From assembly GCA_049671305.1 (NCBI GenBank), contig JBATUR010000050.1, positions 1 through 24,696 of the forward strand: a DNA stretch of 24,696 nt, given 5' to 3'. The position numbers were made by a program, and so were the translations under genes. Under the pieces are notes generated by a model, which was not told the origin of the DNA, made no database searches, and was given only the letters and a program-made list of their open reading frames with translations. This DNA is from CADCTM01 sp049671305. Its GTDB lineage: Bacteria > Cyanobacteriota > Cyanobacteriia > Cyanobacteriales > Coleofasciculaceae. Of this stretch, positions 8,028-16,628 are shown piece by piece. Numbering within the stretch: position 1 is the first letter of the stretch; every line of letters starts with the position of its first letter.

Positions 8028-10037
8028 TTAAGATGGAGATTGATTAGCAACCCATTTCAACCATTGCAAAAACGAACTAAAAAGATTTAGTCGATGCATT
8101 CCTGGAGCTTTAATTTTAGCTAAAGCCTCAACACTACAAAGGGCAGAATATTGTAATCCCAAAAAACTATCAACTGCGGCATAGGGACCACCTAAAGTAA
8201 TTGCACCTGCTGCAAAGATTCGCCCTTTTCCCTCTCTAGTACTATTTCGCATTTCTAATAATTCAAAATCATTACTAACACTCAAACGCCCCAAAAGATT
8301 GAGCGCTAAACTGTAATGAGTTACCAAATCATCGAGTAGCGGACTAGCTTTTACATTGGCATCAAGTCCAGTTGCATCAATAATAAAATCAGCTTCTAGG
8401 CGCATTTGTCCCTTAAACTTTTTCTCCTGAATATAAGTGATAATATAGTTGTGTTCGCGTTCAACTTTATCAACATTGCCGAACTCAATTTTGTACCAAC
8501 CTTGATTAATTCCATCTTCAACAATCTGTTTCCAATCATTACGATCAGCAGTGGTTGTGCCTCCCCAGTCGGCAATTAAACGCTGCCTTTGTTGCGGATC
8601 AGCTTTTTCTAACATTACCCGCAATTCACCACCCCAACAAGCTTTGGGCCAGTTAAATGGTTGGAATTCATAATGATGTCTAACTTGTCGTTGAGATGTG
8701 CCAAACTTATTACCTTGAGGTTTAGGCGATCGCATTAAATGTACTAACCTAATCTTAGGATTTTGCAACCTTGCCTCATACACTCGTTGTACAATTCTAG
8801 AAGCAACAATTCCCCTGCCACGAATCAACACCGTGCCGCCAATTTTTTCTAAATGTTGGTAAACATGATCATGCGGTTCATAAGCATTTACCACCGATTT
8901 AAAATCCAAGGTTTTCTCACGATACGCTTGCAAATCTGGCAGAAACTTAATCGCCGGATAACCAGTTGCAATATGAACAAAACGGGCAATTAAAAAAGCA
9001 TGAGCTCTTCTGCCAGTAGTAGTACGAGAAAAAGCGATCGCATATCGCCCGTCAGTGGTTTTTCTAATCGAACGCACACTACCATAACGAAACATTTTAT
9101 CCCAACCAATCCGCCCAACTTCCCGATCCAACGAATCAAAAACATTACTCGCACGCGGCGTATAAGTTTGGGCAAAAGTTGGTTCAGCAAAAACCTGCCA
9201 CAAATAGCCCAAGGACGCCCCCAAACGCCCCTTACTTGCATCATGCCAAGCCTCCCGAAAAGCATAACTAGGGAAGCCCCAGACGTTATCTGGGCAGGAA
9301 TCAGAGTTAGAACGCAGCCGCTCGTGCAAGGGAATTTGCGAACTCAAACAAAGCTGCTTATAACGACTATAAGGCTGCGGTTCAATACCAATTGCCGCAA
9401 TCTGACTAGCTTTTACACCATAAATTCTCAAATAATCCGCCCAAATAAAACTACCCAAACCCCCTCCCACCGTGGCATAATCCACCTCATCCACAGGCAA
9501 ACCTGTAGCATGAAGGTCTTGCACCTCAACTTCCAACGCCTGAAAACTTGGTGGCGGAAAATTTTGCCTTGATGAGGGCGCAAAATTATGACTTGGTGGT
9601 GCAACGTTTTGTGCGCCGGCAGGATCTGGTAAACCTGTATTTGGATTAAATGAAATCTGCGAATTCTGAGCTGCTGCTGTCTGCGTTTTTATCGCAAAAC
9701 TAATCGTAATTTCATAAGGTCCTACTTGCAACACATCACCATTTGCTAAGGCAATATTACTATTTGCAGCAACACGATTACCATTAACAAATGTGCCATT
9801 GCGGCTATTTTGATCAACTACAACTAACCCGTTACTATCTTGATCAATTAAGACATGAAAGCGGGAAATCTCCAAACTATTAAGTACCATTCGCGAGACA
9901 GGATGCCCTTGCAGTTGCGTCGGCATTTGACTAAACTCGCGCCCCAAAGCAATTGGCACAGCGAATACGGGTTCTCGCTTGTCTCCCGTTGCTGGATCAT
10001 CCCAGCTTAATTGAATTTGCAAAGGTGATGAAGGCAT
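8028..10037 (-). CDS. FHA domain fused to an FAD/NAD(P)-dependent oxidoreductase (FMO-like)
   Basis: The 669-residue protein starts with an FHA domain (about 24-114) that keeps the phosphothreonine-binding signature: G32-R33, S58-R-x-H61 and N80-G81. A low-complexity linker rich in Pro, Gln, Asn and Ala (about 117-168) follows. The remaining 480 residues resemble flavin monooxygenases or lysine/ornithine N-hydroxylases. They have a first Rossmann loop GGGLGS (191-196), an HIATGY motif before a second nucleotide-binding loop (LIRGRGIVAS), and a late IIDATGL plus AAGAITLGGPYAAVD stretch. The likely role is an NAD(P)H/FAD enzyme recruited to Thr-phosphorylated partners; the substrate is unknown. 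It lies 18 bases after a second FHA gene and may form an operon with it. The linker length makes a real two-module protein more likely than an artefact. Confidence 0.85.
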   Translation of the reverse strand: MPSSPLQIQLSWDDPATGDKREPVFAVPIALGREFSQMPTQLQGHPVSRMVLNSLEISRFHVLIDQDSNGLVVVDQNSRNGTFVNGNRVAANSNIALANGDVLQVGPYEITISFAIKTQTAAAQNSQISFNPNTGLPDPAGAQNVAPPSHNFAPSSRQNFPPPSFQALEVEVQDLHATGLPVDEVDYATVGGGLGSFIWADYLRIYGVKASQIAAIGIEPQPYSRYKQLCLSSQIPLHERLRSNSDSCPDNVWGFPSYAFREAWHDASKGRLGASLGYLWQVFAEPTFAQTYTPRASNVFDSLDREVGRIGWDKMFRYGSVRSIRKTTDGRYAIAFSRTTTGRRAHAFLIARFVHIATGYPAIKFLPDLQAYREKTLDFKSVVNAYEPHDHVYQHLEKIGGTVLIRGRGIVASRIVQRVYEARLQNPKIRLVHLMRSPKPQGNKFGTSQRQVRHHYEFQPFNWPKACWGGELRVMLEKADPQQRQRLIADWGGTTTADRNDWKQIVEDGINQGWYKIEFGNVDKVEREHNYIITYIQEKKFKGQMRLEADFIIDATGLDANVKASPLLDDLVTHYSLALNLLGRLSVSNDFELLEMRNSTREGKGRIFAAGAITLGGPYAAVDSFLGLQYSALCSVEALAKIKAPGMHRLNLFSSFLQWLKWVANQSPS

Positions 10038-10055
10038 TTTATTGTCCTAACTCCC

Positions 10056-10571
10056 CTAAGATGACATTACAATACTTGCCGCCGCTGCCAAGGAAGTCCC
10101 ACACCACTGACAACCCCAGTCCAATCTTTCGTAAGGGGAAATTTTACCGCAATTAGGACACTGTAAGCCATAGGAGGCAAGGGCTGCAACTGATTGTGGT
10201 GCAACCAGTTGAGTTGGTGGAATTGGCTGATAAGATTGATGCAGAGAAACTACCGCCACAACTATTGCAAGTTGCCCTAAATAGATGCTGCTGCCTGTAC
10301 TTAAAAAGGCTTCCCCATATTTAATTTCTCGACCATCAACTACTGGTGGATTAGTATCACGCAAGTTGTGCAGAGCAAAAGATTGGTATTGATTATTAAA
10401 AAAGATTTCGACGTGCAACCCGGATACAGTCGGGTCATTTAAGACTATATCGCATTGCAGAGGGTCGCGACCTAGGCGAATCATGCCCGGATATTTGCTA
10501 GGTTGGTTGTCGCGAATCGTTTCTTGCCTAATTTGACCAGCTTCTTGCCACTCTATCGTAATTTCATTCAT
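10056..10571 (-). CDS. FHA domain protein with C-terminal zinc ribbon
   Basis: The 171-residue protein carries an FHA fold at about 28-110. It has LGRD at the first conserved turn and SGLH at the phosphothreonine pocket, where the usual S-x-x-H is kept, followed by VVDGREI. Near the C-terminus, CPNCG and CQWCG form a likely four-cysteine zinc ribbon. The protein probably binds phosphothreonine on a partner and so answers to a Ser/Thr kinase, though no kinase gene is in the window. It heads the minus-strand run with the FHA-flavoprotein gene 18 bases downstream. The shared FHA module suggests both proteins read the same phosphorylation signal. The FHA assignment is strong; the target is unknown. 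Confidence 0.83.
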   Translation of the reverse strand: MNEITIEWQEAGQIRQETIRDNQPSKYPGMIRLGRDPLQCDIVLNDPTVSGLHVEIFFNNQYQSFALHNLRDTNPPVVDGREIKYGEAFLSTGSSIYLGQLAIVVAVVSLHQSYQPIPPTQLVAPQSVAALASYGLQCPNCGKISPYERLDWGCQWCGTSLAAAASIVMSS

Positions 10572-10738
10572 TATCCAAAAGCCCGAATCTAAATAGATAC
10601 TTCAAGAGATTATGGTTGAATTCCTAATTATGATTCTGGCAGATCGCAGATGGCTATATTTGGTAAGGATTTTTGAGGGGAATAGTTAGAGAGGATGTGT
10701 TGCCTTTATTGTATGCCAAATAGCGATCGCTTTCTCCT

Positions 10739-11163
10739 TCAAGCAGCATCGTCAATCATTCTCTGGCTAATCGTGATCATTTCACCATATTCGCTTAAGT
10801 CAGCCCAAACGGGTGAAAAGTAGCGGTTGTTTAGCTCAATCACCTTTTCATACATCAGTAACAATTTCTACCTCGTCATAGCCTATCCCAGCTTTACGCC
10901 ATGCTGTCTGTGTGAGATTAGCGCTACCTTTAAATGCCATTAAGCCATCAATTACGACTAATTTTTGATGAGGTAGTTCATCCCATCGCGGATTTCTCCT
11001 AATTTGTTTTCGGTGATTACTTCGAGTTGTAGTTGTTGTTGAATTAGTTTTGCTTCTTCAATTGTTGTTACCAATTCATGGCGTTTAGTGATGTTCATAT
11101 AGGGACTTTTTTTATGTAGTTTTTGGAATGGTTGGTATTGGAAGAGTAGATTTCCTAGAGGGT
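10739..11163 (-). pseudogene. Broken phospholipase-D-like gene (HKD motif, frameshifts)
   Basis: On the minus strand three reading frames together spell a PLD-family C-terminal half. The first runs in frame from about 11163 through MNITKRHELV to EIRDG near 10984, then hits a stop. The second frame gives DELPHQKLVVIDG with AFKGSANLTQTAWRKAG, a recognisable HxK...D...GSxN active-site motif (His codon at 10968-10970), and ends at TGA 10848-10850. The third frame resumes as YEKVIELNNRYFSPVWAD and ends at TGA 10739-10741. Two frame changes and a missing 5' part show the gene is dead. No intact reading frame covers the region. It lies between the FHA run and the CRISPR operon, where decayed genes are common. 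A sequencing error could explain one shift but hardly two plus the truncation. Confidence 0.75.
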
Positions 11164-11292
11164 GTCATAATTAGGGAGGATAATTTAAGGTATATCTTGG
11201 TTGGATGAGGCGATCGCACTCTTTACAACTTGCATCTGTCCTTATATTTTGGCTTAATTTAACATTTATCAACTATCTGGGAGGTTTAACCG

Positions 11293-12576
11293 ATGACTAA
11301 CGATTCATTCAAGAACTACAAAGTCAAGCACCTTTTCTTACTGGTGGGTGAAAATCCATTACCTAATTATGTAGCTGCTATGAAGTTACTAGACACAGGT
11401 GGCACAGCATATCTTGTTTATACCCATCAAACAACACCTCAAAAAAATCAATTGAAACAAGCACTAAATGAATGCTTCAAAAGCAAAGAAGTGGAATTAA
11501 AGGACAACAAATCTAATGCTTCTCGAATTTACACAAAAGTCAAAGAAGATGCAGAAAAAATACCGACTAATGAACGTATTGGTCTGCATTACACAGGTGG
11601 CACAAACACAATGGCGGTTCACGCCTATCGAGCGATCGCTGATTTAAACAGAACTGATACAGTCTATAGCTACCTAGATGCCAAGACATTAGAGATATTT
11701 ATAGATCATCCAGATTCTGATTCTACTCATAGAGCAGTTCAGCTTACAGTGCCTCTAGAGGTCTTGTTCAAACTCCACAAGTATGAGTGGCAAGAAAATA
11801 AAAAGCCGCTTTCTGAACCAATTTTACCAGATGCAGCCGCCGAATTTGCCAGACTTTATCAAAATGAAGACATAGCAAAAACTTGGAGAACGTGGTCTAA
11901 TACTCATCGATATAATAACTCTGGAAAGCTTAAAGAAGCCAAAGATTTAGCAACAGGTCAGTGGAAAGTTGAAGATGAGCTTTCTAATTTATCTTTGAGT
12001 TTAACAGGCGTACATCATGAAATTATCGAAGTTCTGCGCCAGCATTTAGATACTTCGCCGACTCAACTTTCATTGAAAGTGACTAAAGAAAAAGGATTTA
12101 AGAATTGCCAACAAGTCTGTGAATGGCTAGGTGGTATTTGGTTAGAACATTATGTGCTTCAACAAGTTAAGGAATTGACAGAAAAGTTACAACTTGGTGA
12201 GAGCAAAATGTCATTTATTATTAAAAGAAGCCCTCCTTGGGAAGGAGGAGTATTTGAATTTGATGTCGCCTTCATGCGAAGTTACCAATTGTTTGCTATT
12301 TCCTGTACAACTAGTAAAGACGCAAAAGAATGCAAGCTGAAACTATTTGAGGCATACACAAGAGCAAAACAATTGGGTGGTGATGAAGCCAGAGTTGCTT
12401 TAGTCTGCTGTTGTGATAATGACCCGACTAAGCCACAAAGCTTAGACAGATACCTCAAAAAGCAGCTTGAAGGTGCTATAAGCAATCCTAAAATTGCTGT
12501 ATTTCTTCGACAAGATTTACCAGATTTAAAAGAAAAGATTGCAGATTGGGTCGAACAAAATAAGGGGGCATCATGA
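11293..12576 (+). CDS. CARF-domain protein with Card1/Can2-like nuclease domain, catalytic residues degenerate
   Basis: The 427-residue protein has an N-terminal CARF-like Rossmann half with the motif HYTGGTNTM (99-107), matching the TGGT ligand loop of Card1/Can2 (DUF1887) proteins, which bind cyclic oligoadenylate in type III CRISPR immunity. The C-terminal 150 residues match the restriction-endonuclease-like half of the same family. In FEFDVAFMRSYQLFAISCTTS, D324 aligns with the metal-binding Asp. The following E-x-K, expected at 337 and 339, is S337 and T339. The nuclease is therefore probably inactive or uses a different residue set. The gene opens the CRISPR operon behind a good ribosome-binding site (GGGAGG, 10-11 bases before ATG). 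Its stop overlaps the cas10 start as ATGA, so the two are probably translationally coupled. Family membership is likely; activity is doubtful. Confidence 0.82.
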   Translation: MTNDSFKNYKVKHLFLLVGENPLPNYVAAMKLLDTGGTAYLVYTHQTTPQKNQLKQALNECFKSKEVELKDNKSNASRIYTKVKEDAEKIPTNERIGLHYTGGTNTMAVHAYRAIADLNRTDTVYSYLDAKTLEIFIDHPDSDSTHRAVQLTVPLEVLFKLHKYEWQENKKPLSEPILPDAAAEFARLYQNEDIAKTWRTWSNTHRYNNSGKLKEAKDLATGQWKVEDELSNLSLSLTGVHHEIIEVLRQHLDTSPTQLSLKVTKEKGFKNCQQVCEWLGGIWLEHYVLQQVKELTEKLQLGESKMSFIIKRSPPWEGGVFEFDVAFMRSYQLFAISCTTSKDAKECKLKLFEAYTRAKQLGGDEARVALVCCCDNDPTKPQSLDRYLKKQLEGAISNPKIAVFLRQDLPDLKEKIADWVEQNKGAS

Positions 12577-14264
12577 ACAAACTAACTGTCACTGTACTGG
12601 ATACAACCGGAATTCAGGACTATGTTTTCAGCAGTAACCGTTTGCGCGAAAATATTGGGGCATCCTACTTAGTATCTCAAGCTACTAAGGAATGGGCTGA
12701 AGAGGCTTTGCAGGATTTAGGAAAAGAACTTAATCAAAAAGTTCATATTCCCATTCCCAAACGCAATTCATTAGAGGAAATCCATATCGGTAATGAGGGT
12801 GTAGCGGCTGAGATAATTTATGCAGGAGGTGGCAATACAGTCTTACTTTTTGCGAATTTTGAATATGCTAAACGCTTCACCCAAATTGTGACAAAACGAG
12901 TTTTGCAAGATGCACCGGGTTTAAATATTGTCGTTGCTCATGACCCGGAATTTGAATTGGATAAGGGAGCGTTCAAAAAGACGTTAAATCAGCTTTTAGA
13001 AAAACAATTAGCTAAAAAGAAACGAGAGCGAGTTGCTTCTGCGCCTTTATTAGGTTTAGGAGTAACCGCAGCTTGTCGATCGACTCAATTTCCCGCCGTC
13101 AATACCAGCGAGAAATATATTGATGCAGATGAGGAGGATATTTATCTAATTTCCAGAGAAACTGAAGCCAAACTCAAAGCAGTTCCTAAAGCAAATCAAA
13201 GACTAATAGAAAAATTTGCAGGCACTTTTAACTCAGACATTTATGATTTTCCCTATCGCACAGACTATTTAGGTCGTTCTGAAGGTGAATCAAGTTATGT
13301 TGCGATCGTTCATGCAGATGGTAATGGCATGGGTAATCGTTTTCAAAAGTGTGGTGATGGAAAATCTGACGAAGAAGCAATTGTTGAAATGCGTAAACTT
13401 TCTTTCAGTGTTGAGGATGCGGGAATAAACGCTTTAAGAAAAGTTTTAGAGATAGTTTATAGCTCTATTGAAAACGGAGAAATAATAGGTCAAGTCGGTC
13501 AATTTGCTCTAAAAAAATCGAAGAATGATAAATACTATCTACCATTCCGTCCTTTATTGTATGGAGGTGATGATGCTATTTTTGTTTGCGAGGGAAGATT
13601 AGGACTTGAGTTGGCAGCAATTTATCTGAGGGAATTTGAAAAACAGAAGGTGTCGGATAACAAACCTTTAACCGCTCGTGCTGGTATTTGTATTGTCAAA
13701 ACCCACTATCCTTTTGCTAGAGCTTACCAAATAGTTGAGGAATTGTACGGAACAGCTAAAAAGTTTATTCGAGAAGAAAGAGAACGATTGGTTGAATCAG
13801 AAGATTACTATTGTTCTAGTCTTGATTGGCATTTTGCTGCAAGTGGTTTAATTGGTTCTTTGCGAGAAATTCGGCAACGAGAATATGAGGTTTCAGACAG
13901 AAACATGATGATGCGACCCATACGCCTAAAAGAGCATGATAGTAACGATGATCAATGGCGTACATGGGCGAATTTTAGCAGTGTAATTCAACACTTTAAT
14001 GGGTGCTTTGATGAAATAGAAGGTAACGATTCTTGGCAAGACCGTCGCAATAAAATAATTGCTTTGCGTGAAGTTCTCCGTCAAGGATCTAACAAGACTA
14101 AACAGTTTATGACCGCTTATGGCATCAAAAAATTGCCACCTTTTCCACAAAAAGATGATTTGGAAAAAACAGGTTGGTTTGAGAAACGTTGTGGTCATTT
14201 TGATGCTATTGAAGCAATAGATTTTTACATAGGCTTGAAGGGTAATGATAATGAGCATCTATGA
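12573..14264 (+). CDS. cas10: Cas10 large subunit, type III-D, HD-less with intact GGDD
   Basis: The 563-residue protein starts directly at the first Palm domain (LDTTGIQDYVF, then YAGGGN at 83-88), so the N-terminal HD nuclease of many Cas10 proteins is absent. The second Palm has the metal-binding stretch IVHADGNGMG (D249) and the catalytic GGDD at 331-334. These should let it turn ATP into cyclic oligoadenylate when the complex binds target RNA. The zinc-finger region between the Palms keeps one cysteine (CRST) while the other usual ligand positions are not cysteine. The C-terminal part is helical, as in the D4 domain. It overlaps the CARF gene by four bases upstream and the cas7 gene downstream. 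Without HD, DNA cleavage by Cas10 is not expected. The assignment is strong from the GGDD context and the neighbouring RAMP genes. Confidence 0.93.
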   Translation: MNKLTVTVLDTTGIQDYVFSSNRLRENIGASYLVSQATKEWAEEALQDLGKELNQKVHIPIPKRNSLEEIHIGNEGVAAEIIYAGGGNTVLLFANFEYAKRFTQIVTKRVLQDAPGLNIVVAHDPEFELDKGAFKKTLNQLLEKQLAKKKRERVASAPLLGLGVTAACRSTQFPAVNTSEKYIDADEEDIYLISRETEAKLKAVPKANQRLIEKFAGTFNSDIYDFPYRTDYLGRSEGESSYVAIVHADGNGMGNRFQKCGDGKSDEEAIVEMRKLSFSVEDAGINALRKVLEIVYSSIENGEIIGQVGQFALKKSKNDKYYLPFRPLLYGGDDAIFVCEGRLGLELAAIYLREFEKQKVSDNKPLTARAGICIVKTHYPFARAYQIVEELYGTAKKFIREERERLVESEDYYCSSLDWHFAASGLIGSLREIRQREYEVSDRNMMMRPIRLKEHDSNDDQWRTWANFSSVIQHFNGCFDEIEGNDSWQDRRNKIIALREVLRQGSNKTKQFMTAYGIKKLPPFPQKDDLEKTGWFEKRCGHFDAIEAIDFYIGLKGNDNEHL

Positions 14265-14982
14265 ACTGCAAGTACACATTAAACTTTTGAGCGATACAAC
14301 CTTTGGACGAGGTGACGGTATTGCTGGTTTAGTTGACCAAGAAGTGGAGCATGATTCTTATGGGTTTCCTTATCTTCGAGGGCGTACTTTAAAAGGCTTA
14401 CTGAGTGAGGAATGCGATAATTTGATTGTCTTGCTAGAAGGCGACTTATTTCGGCATTGGAAAGATATCAGAAATAAATTATTTGGTGTTTCAGGAAGCG
14501 TTATAGAAACAATTTCTATCATGCACTTTGGTGACGCTTGTTTGCCAGATAAGTTACGGGAAGCAGTGGGAATTCAAATAGAGAAAGAGCGAAAAAAAGA
14601 GCAGCCCGCTTTAACACCAACAGATATATTAGATTCTCTGACAACAATTCGTCGCCAAACAGCGATTAATTCTAATAATGGCACAGCAGATAAAGGTAGC
14701 TTGCGCTCTGCTCGTGTCGTGATGCGCGATCGCGTAGCAGAACCTTCGGTTTATCGTCCTAAAACCCCATCTCGTTTTACGGCTTTCCTATTTTTTGATG
14801 AAGAACCAACACCAGAAATGAAGGCACTTTTAACCGTTGGTGTTTTAGCACTTCGGCACATTGGAAGTGGACGCAACCGAGGGCGAGGTCACGTCCAATG
14901 TAGTTTATGCAATGCCAGTGGTGAAGAAATTACTCAAGATTTTGTCGATTTATTTGGAAAAATTGAGGAGGTAAATAAATGA
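14251..14982 (+). CDS. cas7: Cas7-family RAMP (Csm3-like) backbone subunit
   Basis: The protein is a single RAMP domain of 243 residues. The N-terminal strand (LQVHIKLLSDTTFGRGDG) is followed by HDSYGFPYLRGRTLKGLL, where D35 sits at the position of the Csm3 catalytic Asp that cuts target RNA at 6-nucleotide steps. The central TIRRQTAIN...GSLRSARVV stretch and the C-terminal Gly-rich loop (GSGRNRGRGHVQ) are classic Cas7 features. An ATG six bases upstream (14245) is in frame. The 14251 ATG is preferred because GAAGGG lies eight bases before it, against two bases for the other. It overlaps the cas10 end by 14 bases and csx10 by four. In Synechocystis III-Dv this unit is, from memory, fused to the Cas5-Cas11 chain; here it is free. 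Confidence 0.88.
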   Translation: MSIYELQVHIKLLSDTTFGRGDGIAGLVDQEVEHDSYGFPYLRGRTLKGLLSEECDNLIVLLEGDLFRHWKDIRNKLFGVSGSVIETISIMHFGDACLPDKLREAVGIQIEKERKKEQPALTPTDILDSLTTIRRQTAINSNNGTADKGSLRSARVVMRDRVAEPSVYRPKTPSRFTAFLFFDEEPTPEMKALLTVGVLALRHIGSGRNRGRGHVQCSLCNASGEEITQDFVDLFGKIEEVNK

Positions 14983-16628
14983 AAGTAATCACCTTTCTTT
15001 TAGAAACGCAACAGCCAATTTTAGCAACTTCATTTCAAGGCGATCCGAATAGTGATGTGTCTTTTCCTTATATTCCAGGGAGTATGATTCGAGGTGCTTT
15101 GATTAGTCGTTACCTCAAGTGTCACCCAGAATTAGGGGAAGATATTTTATCAGATGCAGATATCAATAAAGAGGTGAAACGCTTATTTTTTGATGATAAT
15201 ACCCGTTACTTAAACGCCTACCTATTCTGTAACAAACAACAAAAACGTACCTTACCTACTCCTCTTGCATGGTATAGAAAGAAAGATGAAGAGTTACCGC
15301 AAAACCAAGAGCCAGCGTTAGATGTTTATGATTTGAGCCAATACGAACCTGAACAAGTGTCGCTGAAAGGCTTAAGTGAAAGATTTTGCACTGTTAACGA
15401 AAAACAAGTTGTTTTATACAGAGAGAAGCGACGGATTAATATTCACACCTTGCGCGATCGCACTAAAGGACGTTCGTCGCCAACAAAACGCGACCCAGCT
15501 ACAAATCAAATTATTCAAGAGGGAGAAGGTGCAATTTTTCGTTATGAAGCTTTAGACGTTAAACAAACTTTTCAAGCCGTTATCTTGTGTGAAGATGATA
15601 ATGCAGAAACAATTGAGAGTTTACTAAAGCCAGCAGATATATGGTTAGGAGGCTCTCGAAGTGCTGGCTATGGACACATAAAAATTAGTACAGTTAATTG
15701 CCAAAATATTGAGGATTGGAATGAAGTAGATATTAGCTATGAAAAACGAGTTGAGCGTCAAAAACTCAAAATCACCCTTCTTAGCGACACAATTCTCCGC
15801 GATTGCTGCGGACAAATCTCAGTTGAGCCGTCTTTAGTTAAGCAAGCAGTTGAAGAAAAGTTAGAGGAAAAACTGAAACTAAAAGTGCAGTTACCTGAAG
15901 CAACCAATGTCTTTATCAGTAACACAGTTGTTGGTGGATTTAACCAAAAATGGGGTTTGCCTTTACCGCAAGTACCAGCTTTATCAGCAGGCAGTGTTTT
16001 TGTATTTGATGCACAACTAACAGCCGATCAAATAAAGATTTTAGAAACAGAAGGAATTGGCTATCGCTGCATTGATGGTTTTGGCAGAGTTGCTGTTAAT
16101 TGGTTAGGAGAATACCAAGATTTTTCTGCTAGACCACCTGAGCCAATTAACAGCACTGAAACTAAGTTAGACGAGAAATACCATGATTTAGCTGGACAAA
16201 TGGCTGAAAATATTTTACGCCAAAAGCTAGAGCAGTTTCTTGTAGAGCAAGTTAGCGATATTAGTTTACGAGGCAATATTACTAAGAGCCAGCTTTCTCG
16301 CCTAGAGATTGTCGCTCGAAAGGGATTGACAAATCCTCCCAGCTATTTGCCAATTATAGAGCTATTGAGTAGTTTGACTTCAAATGCCCGCGAACAGTAT
16401 AGAAATACGAAAGTTTCGGGAAATAAGTCTCTTGAGCAGCAACTTAAAGATTGGTTGTGCAAACCAATTGGAAGTCCTGAGTCCTGGCTGAAAAATCCCC
16501 AATATTTAGAAGTTAATATTGCGGGAATTCCTCGAAAGGTTGAACCAGATTCTGATTTGGTTAAAGAATATACACTTCGTTTAATTATGGCAGTTGCTAA
16601 GAAAGCAAAAAAGGAGAGTAATAAATGA
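14979..16628 (+). CDS. csx10: Csx10, type III-D Cas5-like RAMP with helical C-terminal extension
   Basis: The 549-residue protein begins with a RAMP strand and loop of the Csx10 type (TFLLETQQPILATSFQGDPN, then YIPGSMIRGALISRYL). A Gly-rich loop follows at 223-232 (LGGSRSAGYG), and a second RAMP-like part ends in GFGR at 367-370. The last 150 residues (after about 395) lack Gly-rich loops and look helical (ITKSQLSRLEIVARKG, then several amphipathic helices). This fits a fused small subunit (Cas11-like). The Cas5 part is expected to hold the 5' handle of the crRNA and the Cas11-like part to line the target RNA. The ATG overlaps the cas7 stop as ATGA and follows a strong GAGGAGGT. The Csx10 call is strong and defines the III-D subtype; the Cas11 part is inferred from composition. 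Confidence 0.9.
   Translation: MKVITFLLETQQPILATSFQGDPNSDVSFPYIPGSMIRGALISRYLKCHPELGEDILSDADINKEVKRLFFDDNTRYLNAYLFCNKQQKRTLPTPLAWYRKKDEELPQNQEPALDVYDLSQYEPEQVSLKGLSERFCTVNEKQVVLYREKRRINIHTLRDRTKGRSSPTKRDPATNQIIQEGEGAIFRYEALDVKQTFQAVILCEDDNAETIESLLKPADIWLGGSRSAGYGHIKISTVNCQNIEDWNEVDISYEKRVERQKLKITLLSDTILRDCCGQISVEPSLVKQAVEEKLEEKLKLKVQLPEATNVFISNTVVGGFNQKWGLPLPQVPALSAGSVFVFDAQLTADQIKILETEGIGYRCIDGFGRVAVNWLGEYQDFSARPPEPINSTETKLDEKYHDLAGQMAENILRQKLEQFLVEQVSDISLRGNITKSQLSRLEIVARKGLTNPPSYLPIIELLSSLTSNAREQYRNTKVSGNKSLEQQLKDWLCKPIGSPESWLKNPQYLEVNIAGIPRKVEPDSDLVKEYTLRLIMAVAKKAKKESNK

Noticed and set aside
9000..9572. 190-residue open frame on the plus strand inside the FHA-flavoprotein gene
   Set aside because: It lies wholly antisense to a gene with clear domains, and its composition (Thr, Arg, Ile, Pro-rich with no motif) is that of a shadow frame.
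14245..14250. cas7 start at the first ATG (14245)
   Set aside because: Only two bases separate it from GAAGGG; the in-frame ATG at 14251 has eight-base spacing.
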